Origin: CAZMNY01 sp964567745
GTDB lineage: Bacteria; Planctomycetota; Planctomycetia; Pirellulales; Pirellulaceae
Length of the DNA stretch: 64,000 nt
Assembly: GCA_964567745.1 (NCBI GenBank)
Contig: CAZMNY010000009.1
Location: 62,001-126,000 of the forward strand
Direction of reading: 5' to 3'
Program-made: the position numbers and the translations under genes
In this document: in pieces, positions 24,986 through 33,919 of the stretch
Position numbering within the stretch: position 1 is the first letter of the stretch
Layout: each line of letters opens with the position of its first letter
Notes under the pieces: model-generated
Told to the model about the DNA's origin: nothing
Seen by the model: only the letters and a program-made list of their open reading frames with translations
Databases searched by the model: none

Positions 24986-26560
24986 CTATCGCACGCCGAG
25001 TTTGAGTAGCTGCTCGGAAATCTGTGAGGAGATAAGGTTGACGCCGGGACGATCTCGCGGCTCGAGTTTGGTGAGCAACATTTGCAGTCTCCCCCATCGC
25101 TCGCCCAATGCCTGAACGTCGCGGGACAACTGCGAAACGCTGGCGCCGCGCACGGTTGCTTCGTTTAGCCGAGCCGCGTCGGCGGTGAACTGAGCCATCT
25201 CCTGCTCGATGCTTCGGCGAAACGAAGTCGAGTATTGGCTCGACACTCGAACTCGCCTGACCACATCGATTTCCAATCGTCGACCGAGCACCGTGAGCGA
25301 ACTCGTCGCCTCTTGCCAACCACGGCCGTCGCGTTCTTGTGGCGCTCCGAGCAAGAGTCGAATCGTGCCAAGCGAGTGGTCGACGCTCTCCAATGACTCG
25401 AGCAACTGACGGTCTCGCGTCTCGTTGAGCCGGCGACTCAAGCTCCGCCAGGATGTATCGATCGAGTGGAGTCGATTCACCAGATTATCACGACGAAAAT
25501 CGTCGTCGACTGTGAGTTTGAAGTGCTCGCACAGCCCATAGAATTCGCTCGCGGCTGGCAGCAGCGTTTGCGGCGATCTCATTTCGATTAGCCGATTGAG
25601 CGTGACATGCTGAAACAGGTCATCCACATCATTCATCAAGTTGCTGGCCAACAGCGAGAGCTCCGCACGATCGAGTGTCTGCGGAACTCGGAGCAGCCGG
25701 CGAACTTCGTTGAGCGACTCTTCCGCTCGATGAATGTCACGATCCATGTGCCGATGCTGTAACTTTCGAAGCTTGATCGACAGCGCTCGCCAATCTTTGT
25801 CCAAAGTCGCAAACTCTCGAATCGCGCCCTCGTTGTTGGCGTTATTCTCGAGCAAGCCGGTAATGTACTTTGCGGTTTGACGGATTCGCCATGCGGAAAG
25901 CGTCAAGTCAGGTCGATCGGGCGAATAGCGCAGTTCGTATTCAATGTCCTCGACAAGGTGGCCAATCGTGTCCGAGAAAGCATCGAGTTCCCGAATGGCG
26001 TCGCGCTGAGAGAATTGCGGCGCAATGGAGAATATTTGCGATACCTGCTTCTCCGAACGGTTAATGGCGTCAATGTGCCCTTGGAGCGACGCGTTGGCGA
26101 CAAAGGCCTCTTTCAGCCGAAACTCCAGGTCTCGCCAGTCGCGGTCGATCGTGGCGGCAATCGTTTGTAGCGCCGCGAGGTTGTTTCGAGAATTGGCAAG
26201 GAGCACGGCGCGCGACGCGGTGGCTCGCAACCGAACAGCGTCGTTGTGCAGCTTGGCAGCCGGATTGGATTGACGACTGACCCTGGCGAGCGAAGCCGCC
26301 AGGCGGTCAATGTCTCGTTCGAAACTCTGAAAGGCCGAGGCCCATTCGCGAGTACTCGCGGTCGGTGCCAGGCGATTTGAGGCGGCCGGGTTATCCTTCC
26401 GCTTCGCTTTCTCGATTTGCTGCTCCAAAACGCCCCGCAAGAGTGATTCAAACAGCGGACGTTGCGGCGGTTGCTGCCCCAGCGCCGATCCAGACGAAAG
26501 GCAAGTCAAACAGGCAGTCAACGAAACGACAAGCAGAACGCGCAGCGCTGAAACACGCAT
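24986..26560 (-). CDS. Secreted all-helical repeat protein, unknown function
   Basis: 524 residues, signal peptide MRVSALRVLLVVSLTACLTC ending near GSALGQQ. The rest is predicted almost entirely helical, with a recurring unit of about 120 residues: blocks like TIDRDWRDLEFRLKEA, TLDKDWRALSIKLRKL, SIDTSWRSLSRRLNET and ALGERWGRLQMLLTKL share the pattern (I/L)D-x-x-W-R-x-L-x-x-(R/K)-L. So at least four copies of a helical bundle repeat are present. No enzymatic motif is visible. It probably acts as a periplasmic scaffold or adhesin-type protein. It precedes the MotA-like membrane gene in the same orientation, and the pair could form one extracytoplasmic/membrane complex. I do not recognise the family. 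Confidence 0.75.
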   Translation of the reverse strand: MRVSALRVLLVVSLTACLTCLSSGSALGQQPPQRPLFESLLRGVLEQQIEKAKRKDNPAASNRLAPTASTREWASAFQSFERDIDRLAASLARVSRQSNPAAKLHNDAVRLRATASRAVLLANSRNNLAALQTIAATIDRDWRDLEFRLKEAFVANASLQGHIDAINRSEKQVSQIFSIAPQFSQRDAIRELDAFSDTIGHLVEDIEYELRYSPDRPDLTLSAWRIRQTAKYITGLLENNANNEGAIREFATLDKDWRALSIKLRKLQHRHMDRDIHRAEESLNEVRRLLRVPQTLDRAELSLLASNLMNDVDDLFQHVTLNRLIEMRSPQTLLPAASEFYGLCEHFKLTVDDDFRRDNLVNRLHSIDTSWRSLSRRLNETRDRQLLESLESVDHSLGTIRLLLGAPQERDGRGWQEATSSLTVLGRRLEIDVVRRVRVSSQYSTSFRRSIEQEMAQFTADAARLNEATVRGASVSQLSRDVQALGERWGRLQMLLTKLEPRDRPGVNLISSQISEQLLKLGVR

Positions 26561-26791
26561 GATGAATATGCCTCGAGATGGGAATCCAAGAGTCGAAAAT
26601 CCAGTTGAGGCGCTATTAGGGGCGTTTTTTAAAAATAATGCAACACGAACGTGAGGAGGCCGCGGCTAGGGCATCCAGTCGCAAAATGCTCCAGACCATC
26701 AATGGAGACACCCACGAGCTCGCCTCGTGGCGGTGAATCAGGTACTCGCTAAACGAAAGTCGCGCCGCTTCTCTAAGTGGCTCAACACAGT

Positions 26792-27286
26792 TCAATAGCC
26801 ACGAGGCGGAACGACTGAGACGTCGACGATTTTCGAAAGCAAGTCGACGAGCAAACGCGACTCTTTGTCCTGGCTTCCCACGAGGTCCAGAGCGAAGTCG
26901 CAAAAATAGAGCCAGTCAGGAAAAGGCCCGTCGTTGTTGAACTGACCCTCGCCCCAAAAAGTAAACAGCGTAAACTCTGAATCGTCCACCAGTCGCAGGC
27001 CCACGATGAAGGAGTCTAGGCTGTTCCAATTCCAAGAGAAGGACGAGCCAGCCGAGAGCTCTTCGTACCCATACGTCACGGCTTCCACATCAGAAAACGG
27101 CATCTCTCGATGACGCGTGAAAAACCAAGCGTACCGAGACGACACGACGATGACTCGACGGACGGGGTCAATCACAACCTGCCGCTGCATCAGTCCTAGC
27201 GTGAGTACGAATAAGCCGACACCGGTCATGATATGAAGAGAGTCGCCCGTTTTTTTCAGACGAGGGCAGATCGCCAAGAATCGCAT
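26792..27286 (-). CDS. Hypothetical PH-domain-like membrane-associated protein
   Basis: About 164 residues if started at 27286 (MRFLAICPRLKKTGD); an ATG at 27337 gives an arginine-rich extension I disregard. One hydrophobic segment (IMTGVGLFVLTLGLM) is followed by strand-rich sequence VVIDPVRRVIVVSSRYAWFF, then MPFSDVEAVTYGYEEL and FIVGLRLVDDSEFTLFTFWG, as in bacterial PH-like domains. It is monocistronic in a short gap-flanked position between the helical protein and the S46 peptidase. No family is recognised with certainty; the start is also uncertain. Confidence 0.55.
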   Translation of the reverse strand: MRFLAICPRLKKTGDSLHIMTGVGLFVLTLGLMQRQVVIDPVRRVIVVSSRYAWFFTRHREMPFSDVEAVTYGYEELSAGSSFSWNWNSLDSFIVGLRLVDDSEFTLFTFWGEGQFNNDGPFPDWLYFCDFALDLVGSQDKESRLLVDLLSKIVDVSVVPPRGY

Positions 27287-27406
27287 CGAGCTTCGCCTCC
27301 GATCCCGGCCTCGTCCTGCTCTCTCGTCGGGTGCCAAGACGGCGCTGGCCTGTCAGCGCCGGATCGCCGAGCAAGCCAGTGTCCGAATTGTCGGTGGCGA
27401 GCGGTC

Positions 27407-29500
27407 CTATTTGCCTAGTTCGTCGGCCAATTTTCCAGCGTCGTAAACCTTACGAAGCGCTTCGATGACCGCACTCGAGTGAACCGAAACAGCTCGGCCG
27501 ACCTTATCAGAGTAGAAATAATCTGCGGTCAGCGATTGAATGTTGCCGTCAAAGATCACACCGACCAATTCGGCGTTTCGATTGAGTACGGGACTGCCGG
27601 AGTTGCCGCCGATAATGTCGGCTGTGCAAACGAAATTGAACGGCGTCGATAGATTGATTTGGCCCTTTCGCTCCTGCCAACGTTTCGGCAACTTCCAATC
27701 GCCCTTGTTACCGTGATTCAAGGCGTGGAGGTAAGCGCCGCCGAGATTGGTCATCGCCGGGATCGTCTCGCCGTTGAGTTTGTAATTCTTGACGGGACCG
27801 AAGGCGAGTCGCAACGTGAAAGTAGCGTCGGGGTAGGTCGAGTCGCCTTGGACAGCGAACAGTGCGTCGGCAACCTTGGCGTACGCCTGTTGTTCTCGTT
27901 CCGAGAGAGCGTCATTGAGTTTTCGCAGCCGCCGCGATTCGCCGTCCATCAGTTTGGCGAGTCGGATCATGGGATCGGCCGACGCATCGATGGCCGCCGT
28001 GCCGCCTTCGGCAAGTTTCTTTCGCACAGCAATGTCGCCAAGCGTCGTGCGAGCGAGGATATCAGCGGCGACGGTTTCGGGGCCCTTTCCGTCGAGAACT
28101 TTAACAACCAGCGGATAGTCGCCGCCTCGTCGCTCGACAAGCAGCGAAATCGAGTCGGCAAATTTGGCTCGGTCGATGTCGTCGTAAATCGGCGCGGTTG
28201 AAAGCAAGCCGACCATCAAGGATTCTCGCGCCGAATCGCGGAACTCGCGCAGTCGTTCGGCGTTCGGTTTCTGATCTTCTTCCGCCATCATGACCAAGGT
28301 GCTGGCGATTTCGAAATACCGTGATGCAAAGCCGCCGGTTTGTCCAAGCAGGGCAAGCCGATCGGCCTGGACCTCTTCGATTTCCTTCCAGGCGCCGGCG
28401 AGCGGCTTGAGTTTGGGATCGGCTTCGACAAGCTTGCGGAGCTTCGTCTCGGCATCGGCCTTGGAATTGATGAAGGTAGGATCCTGCAGACCCTTGAGCA
28501 TGCCGGTGTAAGCCTTGCGTGAATTCTGCAAGCCAAACAATTCGTCTTTGGAGCGCCGAGCGTGCTCGCCGCCCTCTAACCCAAACTGTTGGAAGAGCAC
28601 TTCGCGTCGGCGGAGAAAATCCAACACATATGGCATGCGGTGATCGCGTTGGTACTTGAGCGCCGCCGTTGTGTAGATTCGTCGAGTGCGGCCGGGGTTG
28701 CCGGAAACGAATACGACTTCATCTTCCGCGGCACCGTTCTTCGAGATCTTAAAGAAGTTGTCGATCTTGGCCGGCTTGCCGTCTTCATAAACTCGAAAGA
28801 TGCAAACGTCGAGGCAATATCGCGGGTACTCGAAATTGTCCGCGTCGCCGCCAAAGAATGCGATCCCCGCTTCGGGCGACCAGACAAGGCGAACATCGGT
28901 GTATTTTTTGTAGCGATAGAGGTGGAAACGGGCGCCGCCGTAAAGGGTCACGATATCGCTTCGCAAGCCGGTCTTTTCCGTCGAGTCCTTTTCGATCGTG
29001 GCCATCACAGCGCGTCGAGCCGCTGCGGCTTTCGTCGGCGACATGCCCGGCTTAACCGCGTCGGCCACTCGCTGAGTGACGTCTTCGATCGATACCAATT
29101 GATTGAGCTCCAAGTCAGGAGCCTTCAATTCATCGCTTCGTTTCTTGGCGTAGAAACCGTCGTGGTAATAGTCGTGGTCGGCCGAAGAAAGTTTGTGGAG
29201 CGTTTCCGCGCCGACGTGGTGATTCGTCAGCACGAGGCCTGTCGAGGAGACAAAGGACGCCGAGCCGCCCGAATTGAAACGGACACTCGAGAGCATCACA
29301 TGATTCGACCACTCTTTGGTCGGCGTAAAGCCATACTTGGCTTTCAAATGGGCTTCGGGCAACGCGTTGAACAGCCACATACCCTCATCGGCTTGAGCCG
29401 AATTGAGACCGACTGGCCCGAGGGTGAAACTGGCAGCGGCAACGAGGACCGCCGAACAGAGGAAACGGCTGACCGAAAATACTCCGCTATTGTTAATCAT
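27407..29500 (-). CDS. S46 family dipeptidyl-peptidase (DPP7/DPP11 type)
   Basis: 697 residues, close to the usual ~700 for S46. Signal peptide to about residue 37 (NSAQADEGMW). The chymotrypsin-fold triad region is visible: STGLVLTNHHVGAE (catalytic His) and IIGGNSGSPVLNRNAELVG (catalytic Ser in G-N-S-G-S-P); GGDADNFEYPRYCLDVCIFR carries the expected middle block. The residue 18 positions after the catalytic Ser is Gly (in VIFDGN); in characterised S46 enzymes Gly there goes with DPP7-type preference for hydrophobic P1 residues, and Arg with DPP11-type acidic preference. It removes dipeptides from peptide N-termini in the periplasm. It is transcribed away from an oligopeptide transporter gene starting 184 bp beyond it, a sensible functional pairing. 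Confidence 0.92.
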   Translation of the reverse strand: MINNSGVFSVSRFLCSAVLVAAASFTLGPVGLNSAQADEGMWLFNALPEAHLKAKYGFTPTKEWSNHVMLSSVRFNSGGSASFVSSTGLVLTNHHVGAETLHKLSSADHDYYHDGFYAKKRSDELKAPDLELNQLVSIEDVTQRVADAVKPGMSPTKAAAARRAVMATIEKDSTEKTGLRSDIVTLYGGARFHLYRYKKYTDVRLVWSPEAGIAFFGGDADNFEYPRYCLDVCIFRVYEDGKPAKIDNFFKISKNGAAEDEVVFVSGNPGRTRRIYTTAALKYQRDHRMPYVLDFLRRREVLFQQFGLEGGEHARRSKDELFGLQNSRKAYTGMLKGLQDPTFINSKADAETKLRKLVEADPKLKPLAGAWKEIEEVQADRLALLGQTGGFASRYFEIASTLVMMAEEDQKPNAERLREFRDSARESLMVGLLSTAPIYDDIDRAKFADSISLLVERRGGDYPLVVKVLDGKGPETVAADILARTTLGDIAVRKKLAEGGTAAIDASADPMIRLAKLMDGESRRLRKLNDALSEREQQAYAKVADALFAVQGDSTYPDATFTLRLAFGPVKNYKLNGETIPAMTNLGGAYLHALNHGNKGDWKLPKRWQERKGQINLSTPFNFVCTADIIGGNSGSPVLNRNAELVGVIFDGNIQSLTADYFYSDKVGRAVSVHSSAVIEALRKVYDAGKLADELGK

Positions 29501-29683
29501 CGTTGACCACCCGTGAATGATGTCCTAACGTGTTACCGCCGTTCGCACTTGCAAAACGGATTTCAGTTTAGATCGTTTGACCGATATCTCGCGCTTCGCC
29601 TGTCGCCTCTCAACTCGCCCGCCAAAGCGAAATTGTGAGACGCGAAAGATTGGCGCGGGCCATGCTGAGAAGGGTTGTTGACG

Positions 29684-31666
29684 ATGGCCGGCACTGATTC
29701 TAGCGGATCCAAACAGTCGAAGCGACCACACCTGGAGATGACTGCTACTGCGATCATCTTAGGTATCATTCTCTCGATCGTGATGGGTGCCGCGAACGTC
29801 TATCTCGGCCTCAAAGTCGGCATGACGGTGTCCGCTTCGATACCCGCCGCCGTGATCGCCACCGGCATTCTCCGCGGGTTGATGCAACGCAAGTCCGTGC
29901 TGGAAGCCAACCTTGTACAAACCGCCGCGTCAGCTGGCGAATCGCTTGCGGCCGGTATCATTTTTACGATGCCGGCAATGATCATCATCGGCGCCTGGAA
30001 AGAAGTGGATTTTCTCACCACTTCGCTGATCGCGCTCGCCGGTGGATTGCTCGGCGTCCTGTTGATGATTCCGATGCGGCGAGTCTTTGTGGTTGAAAAC
30101 GATGAACTCAAGTACCCCGAAGGCGTCGCCTGCGCTGAAGTGCTCCAAGCGGGCGATGACGGCGAGTCGAGTTCGGGTTTGGCGCTTGTGATTTATGGCA
30201 TTTTGGCCGGAGCGATATTCAAAGTCTGCGTCTCGCTGCTCCAGATCGTGCGCTCGACAGTCGAAGTCGCGGCCATGGCCGGCAAACGCGTTGTCTATTT
30301 CGGCAGCGATATGTCTCCCGCCCTTGTCGGAGTTGGTTTCATCATCGGGCTTCCGATCGCCATTCAAGTGTTTCTTGGAGGCACGATCGGTTGGTTGGTT
30401 ACCATTCCGATGCTCGTGGCCAACGAGGACACTTTGGCAAAATTGGCGTTGGCGGACGGCCATGAAGACAAAAAAGCAGCAGTCGACATCGCCTGGGAAC
30501 TTTGGAAAACGAAAGTTCGCTACGTCGGCGTCGGCGCGATGGTCGTCGGCGGCCTTGCCAGTCTATGGAAGACGCGCACCGGCCTGGCTGCTGCGATCAA
30601 CGAACTGTCGCTCATCTTGACGGGCAAGAAACGAGGCGAGGCCGCGCCGGAAGATCGCAACTTGAGCATGGGCTCGATTGTCTTCTGGACCGCCCTCTGC
30701 ACCGTGCTGATCGCATCGGTCTACTATTCCATCCTCAATTCGATCGCCCTCACCGCGCTTACCACAATCGCGATGTTTGTTCTGTCGTTCTTCATGGCGG
30801 CCGTGGCAAGCTACATCGTTGGGCTCGTGGGCAATTCCAACAGCCCGGTTTCGGGAATGACAATTATGGCCGTGCTAGCGACAGGCGCCATCATTTGGCT
30901 GCTTGGATTTCAAGGGCAGACGGGGAAAATTGCGGTGCTTGTCGTGGCGGGAGTCGTCTGCTGTGTCGCGTGCACTTCGGGCGATGTCTGCAACGACCTC
31001 AAGACCGGGCACATTGTCGGCGCTTCACCCCGAACTCAACAGATCATGCAAGTCATTGGCGTCGTCGCTGGCGCCTTTGTGATGGCCCCGGTGCTCGGCG
31101 CATTGAACGAAGCATATACGATCGGCAGCAAGGAATTCCCCGCTCCGCAGGCCGGGCTGTTCGCTTCGCTAACTGAAGGTTTTTTTGGCGAGAAGTCGCT
31201 CCCGCACGCGATGGTCGGAATTGGCGCCGCCATCGGCGTCGTGTTGCTTATCATCGATGCGTTTCTGGCCAAGAAAGAGTCATCCTTCCGGCTGCACGTC
31301 ATGCCGGTTGCCGTCGGCATCTACCTCCCGTTCGGAATCGCCCCGCCGATGCTGCTGGGCGGGCTACTTAGCTGGTGGCTCAAGCGACGAAACGGCAAGC
31401 GAGCCGAGGCGACGGAGAAGCGCGGCGTGCTTATCGCCTCGGGCATCATCGCCGGCGAATCGCTGCTCGGAGTCGCCATCGGTTTCATTCTGTTCGCCAA
31501 AGGAAAGTACCCGAAACTTCTGGGAGAAAAACTGCCGGAGTTTGGAAATACTTTGGCTGCGTTGACTGGCGAGTGGTTCGTGGAGGCACTCTCTATCGTC
31601 GCCTTCTTTTCGATCGCCGCCCTGCTCTACTTCTGCGCCAAAGGCAATAACGGCGACGAGTCGTAG
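29684..31666 (+). CDS. OPT family oligopeptide transporter
   Basis: About 660 residues with around 15 membrane helices; typical of the bacterial OPT/YSL clade. GAANVYLGLKVGMTVSASIP near the N-terminus and LVGNSNSPVSGMTI in the middle are strongly characteristic of this clade. ATG 29684 is chosen; TTG codons at 29675 and 29678 are too close to the AAGGG. The family imports small peptides or metal-chelate complexes using the proton gradient. It diverges from the S46 dipeptidyl-peptidase, so dipeptides or tripeptides released in the periplasm could be its substrates. A Gly/Ala-rich cytoplasmic end and no fused domain are seen. Confidence 0.93.
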   Translation: MAGTDSSGSKQSKRPHLEMTATAIILGIILSIVMGAANVYLGLKVGMTVSASIPAAVIATGILRGLMQRKSVLEANLVQTAASAGESLAAGIIFTMPAMIIIGAWKEVDFLTTSLIALAGGLLGVLLMIPMRRVFVVENDELKYPEGVACAEVLQAGDDGESSSGLALVIYGILAGAIFKVCVSLLQIVRSTVEVAAMAGKRVVYFGSDMSPALVGVGFIIGLPIAIQVFLGGTIGWLVTIPMLVANEDTLAKLALADGHEDKKAAVDIAWELWKTKVRYVGVGAMVVGGLASLWKTRTGLAAAINELSLILTGKKRGEAAPEDRNLSMGSIVFWTALCTVLIASVYYSILNSIALTALTTIAMFVLSFFMAAVASYIVGLVGNSNSPVSGMTIMAVLATGAIIWLLGFQGQTGKIAVLVVAGVVCCVACTSGDVCNDLKTGHIVGASPRTQQIMQVIGVVAGAFVMAPVLGALNEAYTIGSKEFPAPQAGLFASLTEGFFGEKSLPHAMVGIGAAIGVVLLIIDAFLAKKESSFRLHVMPVAVGIYLPFGIAPPMLLGGLLSWWLKRRNGKRAEATEKRGVLIASGIIAGESLLGVAIGFILFAKGKYPKLLGEKLPEFGNTLAALTGEWFVEALSIVAFFSIAALLYFCAKGNNGDES

Positions 31667-31714
31667 GCAGAATTTCCGCGTCGCAAGTAAATTTCGCGCG
31701 GCAAACGGAAGCCA

Positions 31715-31750
31715 AAAACTTCAACTGCGACTGGAAGCCCCAGCCACGTG
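31715..31750. repeat. Dispersed CCCAGCCAC repeat, copy 4
   Basis: AAAACTTCAACTGCGACTGG then AAGCCCCAGCCACG, between the convergent OPT and DUF456 genes. It matches 18240-18281. Confidence 0.55.
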
Positions 31751-31761
31751 TTGGCTTCTGC

Positions 31762-32319
31762 TTAGACGGCCAGCGAGACGAGAAAGAAGATCACCATCAG
31801 GAAGCCGATGGCGGTCTTGCCAAGCGTGCCGAATATGCGTCCTTTGAACGCCGCCGCGCCAACTTTGATGCTCTCTTCATTCTCGCGGCCAGCCCATTTT
31901 TCGCCGAGCACGGCGCCTCCGAATGCGCCTAGTCCGCCGAACAACAAAGCTCCAATCAACGGTCCCACGATCGGCACGGGCAAGGCGATGAACAGACCGA
32001 CTATGCCGCCGACGATGGATCCGGCCAAGGCCAACACGACAGATCGCTTGCTGCCGCCGGCACCTTTGGTCGCGGAACTGCTCGCCAGAAACTCAGCGAG
32101 TTCGCCGACGATCGCGAGTAACCCGAGAACAAGCACGGTCACCCAGGTTATGGCGATCACTGATTCACTGTTCCACATCACCAGCCAGTAAATCAATCCG
32201 GTGAGCAACATCAACCAGTTCCCCGGCATGCCAATCAGGTTGGTCAGCCAGAACGCCAGCATGAGCGCGGCGAGCACAATCGCCACCACCAGCAGAACAA
32301 ATGAGGAAGAGGTGAACAT
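31762..32319 (-). CDS. DUF456 domain-containing membrane protein
   Basis: 185 residues from ATG 32319; the longer in-frame ORF start gives an implausible basic leader. The sequence has the DUF456 pattern: helices FVLLVVAIVLAALMLAFWLT, then LIGMPGNWLMLLTGLIYW, VTVLVLGLLAIVGELAEFLA, and the Gly-rich ALAGSIVGGIVGLFIALPVP then LIGALLFGGLGAFGGAVLGE. Members are inner-membrane proteins of unknown function. It converges with the OPT gene and is downstream of a PQQ propeller gene, with no clear functional tie to either. Confidence 0.88.
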   Translation of the reverse strand: MFTSSSFVLLVVAIVLAALMLAFWLTNLIGMPGNWLMLLTGLIYWLVMWNSESVIAITWVTVLVLGLLAIVGELAEFLASSSATKGAGGSKRSVVLALAGSIVGGIVGLFIALPVPIVGPLIGALLFGGLGAFGGAVLGEKWAGRENEESIKVGAAAFKGRIFGTLGKTAIGFLMVIFFLVSLAV

Positions 32320-32481
32320 AGGAAACCGGCTATTCGATCGGCCGCGGTTAATAGGGCAACGAGAATGGGGGCAACGGGTACGTTCTAGTTTTTCGTCAGC
32401 CAGAGGGAAAGCTTGCCGTCGAGCGCGCAACTTTTGCGCAGCACGACGATTCCTCACGCTCTACGCTCAAAATAAAATCGA

Positions 32482-33744
32482 TCAATCGTCGTAGCAGTGC
32501 AGATAGGCGTCTGAACGAAGCAGCAATCGGCCCCGGTCGGCAACCGGACAGGCATTGCTTCGCGCATCATCACCGGTCTCGTTCTGCGAAAGCAGTTTGA
32601 ATTCCGGTTTCGCCTCGACAACAAAAACGCCAGCGTTCTGCGATTGATAGTAGACCTTGCCCTGCACGAGCAGCGGCGATGCGTAGATCAAGCCGGGCCG
32701 CGGTTGCAATCGTTCTTGATATTTCACTTCGCCCGTTTCAGCGTCGAGACAGTACGCGATGCCTCGGCTTTCGTGAGCCCAATAGATGTGTCCATCGTTG
32801 TAAACGGGCGAGGTCACATTCGAACCGTAACTTTCCCGCCACAAGACATGGGAATCGGTCACGTCGCCGCGACCGCCCGTCTTGACCGCGATCGCCGTGT
32901 TCTTGCGACCTCCGATGATAAACACAATGCCGTTGTGAGCGATCACGCTGGGACAGGTATAGCCGCGATCTGGAATTCCATCGCAACTCCACAACTCTTT
33001 GCCAGTCGCCGGATCGAAGCTAACCACTCTTTCCGGAAGACTAATCACCAATTCGTCGCCGCTCAACCCTTCGACAACCATCGGCGTATTCCAGGCGCCG
33101 CGAATATTCTCGACTTCCCAAACCTGCTTGCCGGATGCTTTGTCGAGCGCCACGACCCGACGGCTCTCAACACTGGCGTTCACGATCACGAGATTCTTGT
33201 AAAGTCTGGGCGAGGCGCCGGAGCCCCAGCCGTTCGTGCCGTTGCCGACCTCAGTCTTCCAGACTTCGTTGCCGTTCATGTCCAAACAGTAAACGCCGGA
33301 CTTGCCGAAAAACACAAAGAGATGCTCGTCATCCGTCGTGATCGTGCTCGTGCTGTAACCGTGACGAGACGAATTGCCTCCCTTATAGGCCGACTCGGGT
33401 AACTTGGGCTGAAAGTCTTTCGTCCACTCGATCTTGCCCGAGTCCCGATTCAAACAGACGACATGTCGCATCAGTTTTTTGGGATCGCCTTCGCTCGGTT
33501 CAATACCGTATCCGCTGTAGCAAGTCAGATAGATTCGATCGCCAACCAACGTCGGCGTCGATCCGCCAAGCCCTGGAAGCTTGGTTCGCCATTGAAGGTT
33601 CTTTGATTCGCTCCACGACGTCGGCGCCGACTTTTCGCTGCTCGCACCCATGCCGTCATTGCCGCGAAACGCCGTCGAATCTTCAGCGCGGGCAATGCCC
33701 ATTGTCATGGCAACGAGAAACAAGGAGAGAGTGACGGGTCTCAT
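32482..33744 (-). CDS. Secreted PQQ-type beta-propeller protein
   Basis: 420 residues from ATG 33744 with signal peptide TLSLFLVAMTMGIARAE; an upstream in-frame ATG (33789) would put a charged extension ahead of the signal. Propeller blades are evident: ESKNLQWRTKLPGLGGSTP, VCLNRDSGKIEWTKDF, CLDMNGNEVWKTEVGNGTNG, ALDKASGKQVWEVENIRGAW, SFDPATGKELWSCDG and CLDAETGEVKYQERL. This is the BamB/PQQ-like fold widely used in planctomycetes as a secreted protein; there is no sign of a quinone dehydrogenase active site. Monocistronic. Confidence 0.9.
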   Translation of the reverse strand: MRPVTLSLFLVAMTMGIARAEDSTAFRGNDGMGASSEKSAPTSWSESKNLQWRTKLPGLGGSTPTLVGDRIYLTCYSGYGIEPSEGDPKKLMRHVVCLNRDSGKIEWTKDFQPKLPESAYKGGNSSRHGYSTSTITTDDEHLFVFFGKSGVYCLDMNGNEVWKTEVGNGTNGWGSGASPRLYKNLVIVNASVESRRVVALDKASGKQVWEVENIRGAWNTPMVVEGLSGDELVISLPERVVSFDPATGKELWSCDGIPDRGYTCPSVIAHNGIVFIIGGRKNTAIAVKTGGRGDVTDSHVLWRESYGSNVTSPVYNDGHIYWAHESRGIAYCLDAETGEVKYQERLQPRPGLIYASPLLVQGKVYYQSQNAGVFVVEAKPEFKLLSQNETGDDARSNACPVADRGRLLLRSDAYLHCYDD

Positions 33745-33919
33745 GGTGCACCTCACAAACATCGTGTGTTGAATTTCGGTCATCGGCATCCGCAGATGAC
33801 GATTCTAACCGACCACGACGTAACACGACACACCGCAAGGCTAAACCGTTGGCGGGCATTCGTTGAGAAGCGCGTCGCCAATCTCAGCGACGAATAACGA
33901 GTAGGCCTGTGCTGGCCGG

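Noticed and set aside
28589..29506. 305-codon plus-strand ORF opposite the S46 peptidase gene
   Set aside because: It lies fully antisense to a well-supported gene; translation is Arg-rich with no family features, a by-product of the codon pattern.
30502..31176. 224-codon frame inside the OPT gene
   Set aside because: Alternative frame of a clear membrane transporter gene; Arg-rich translation.
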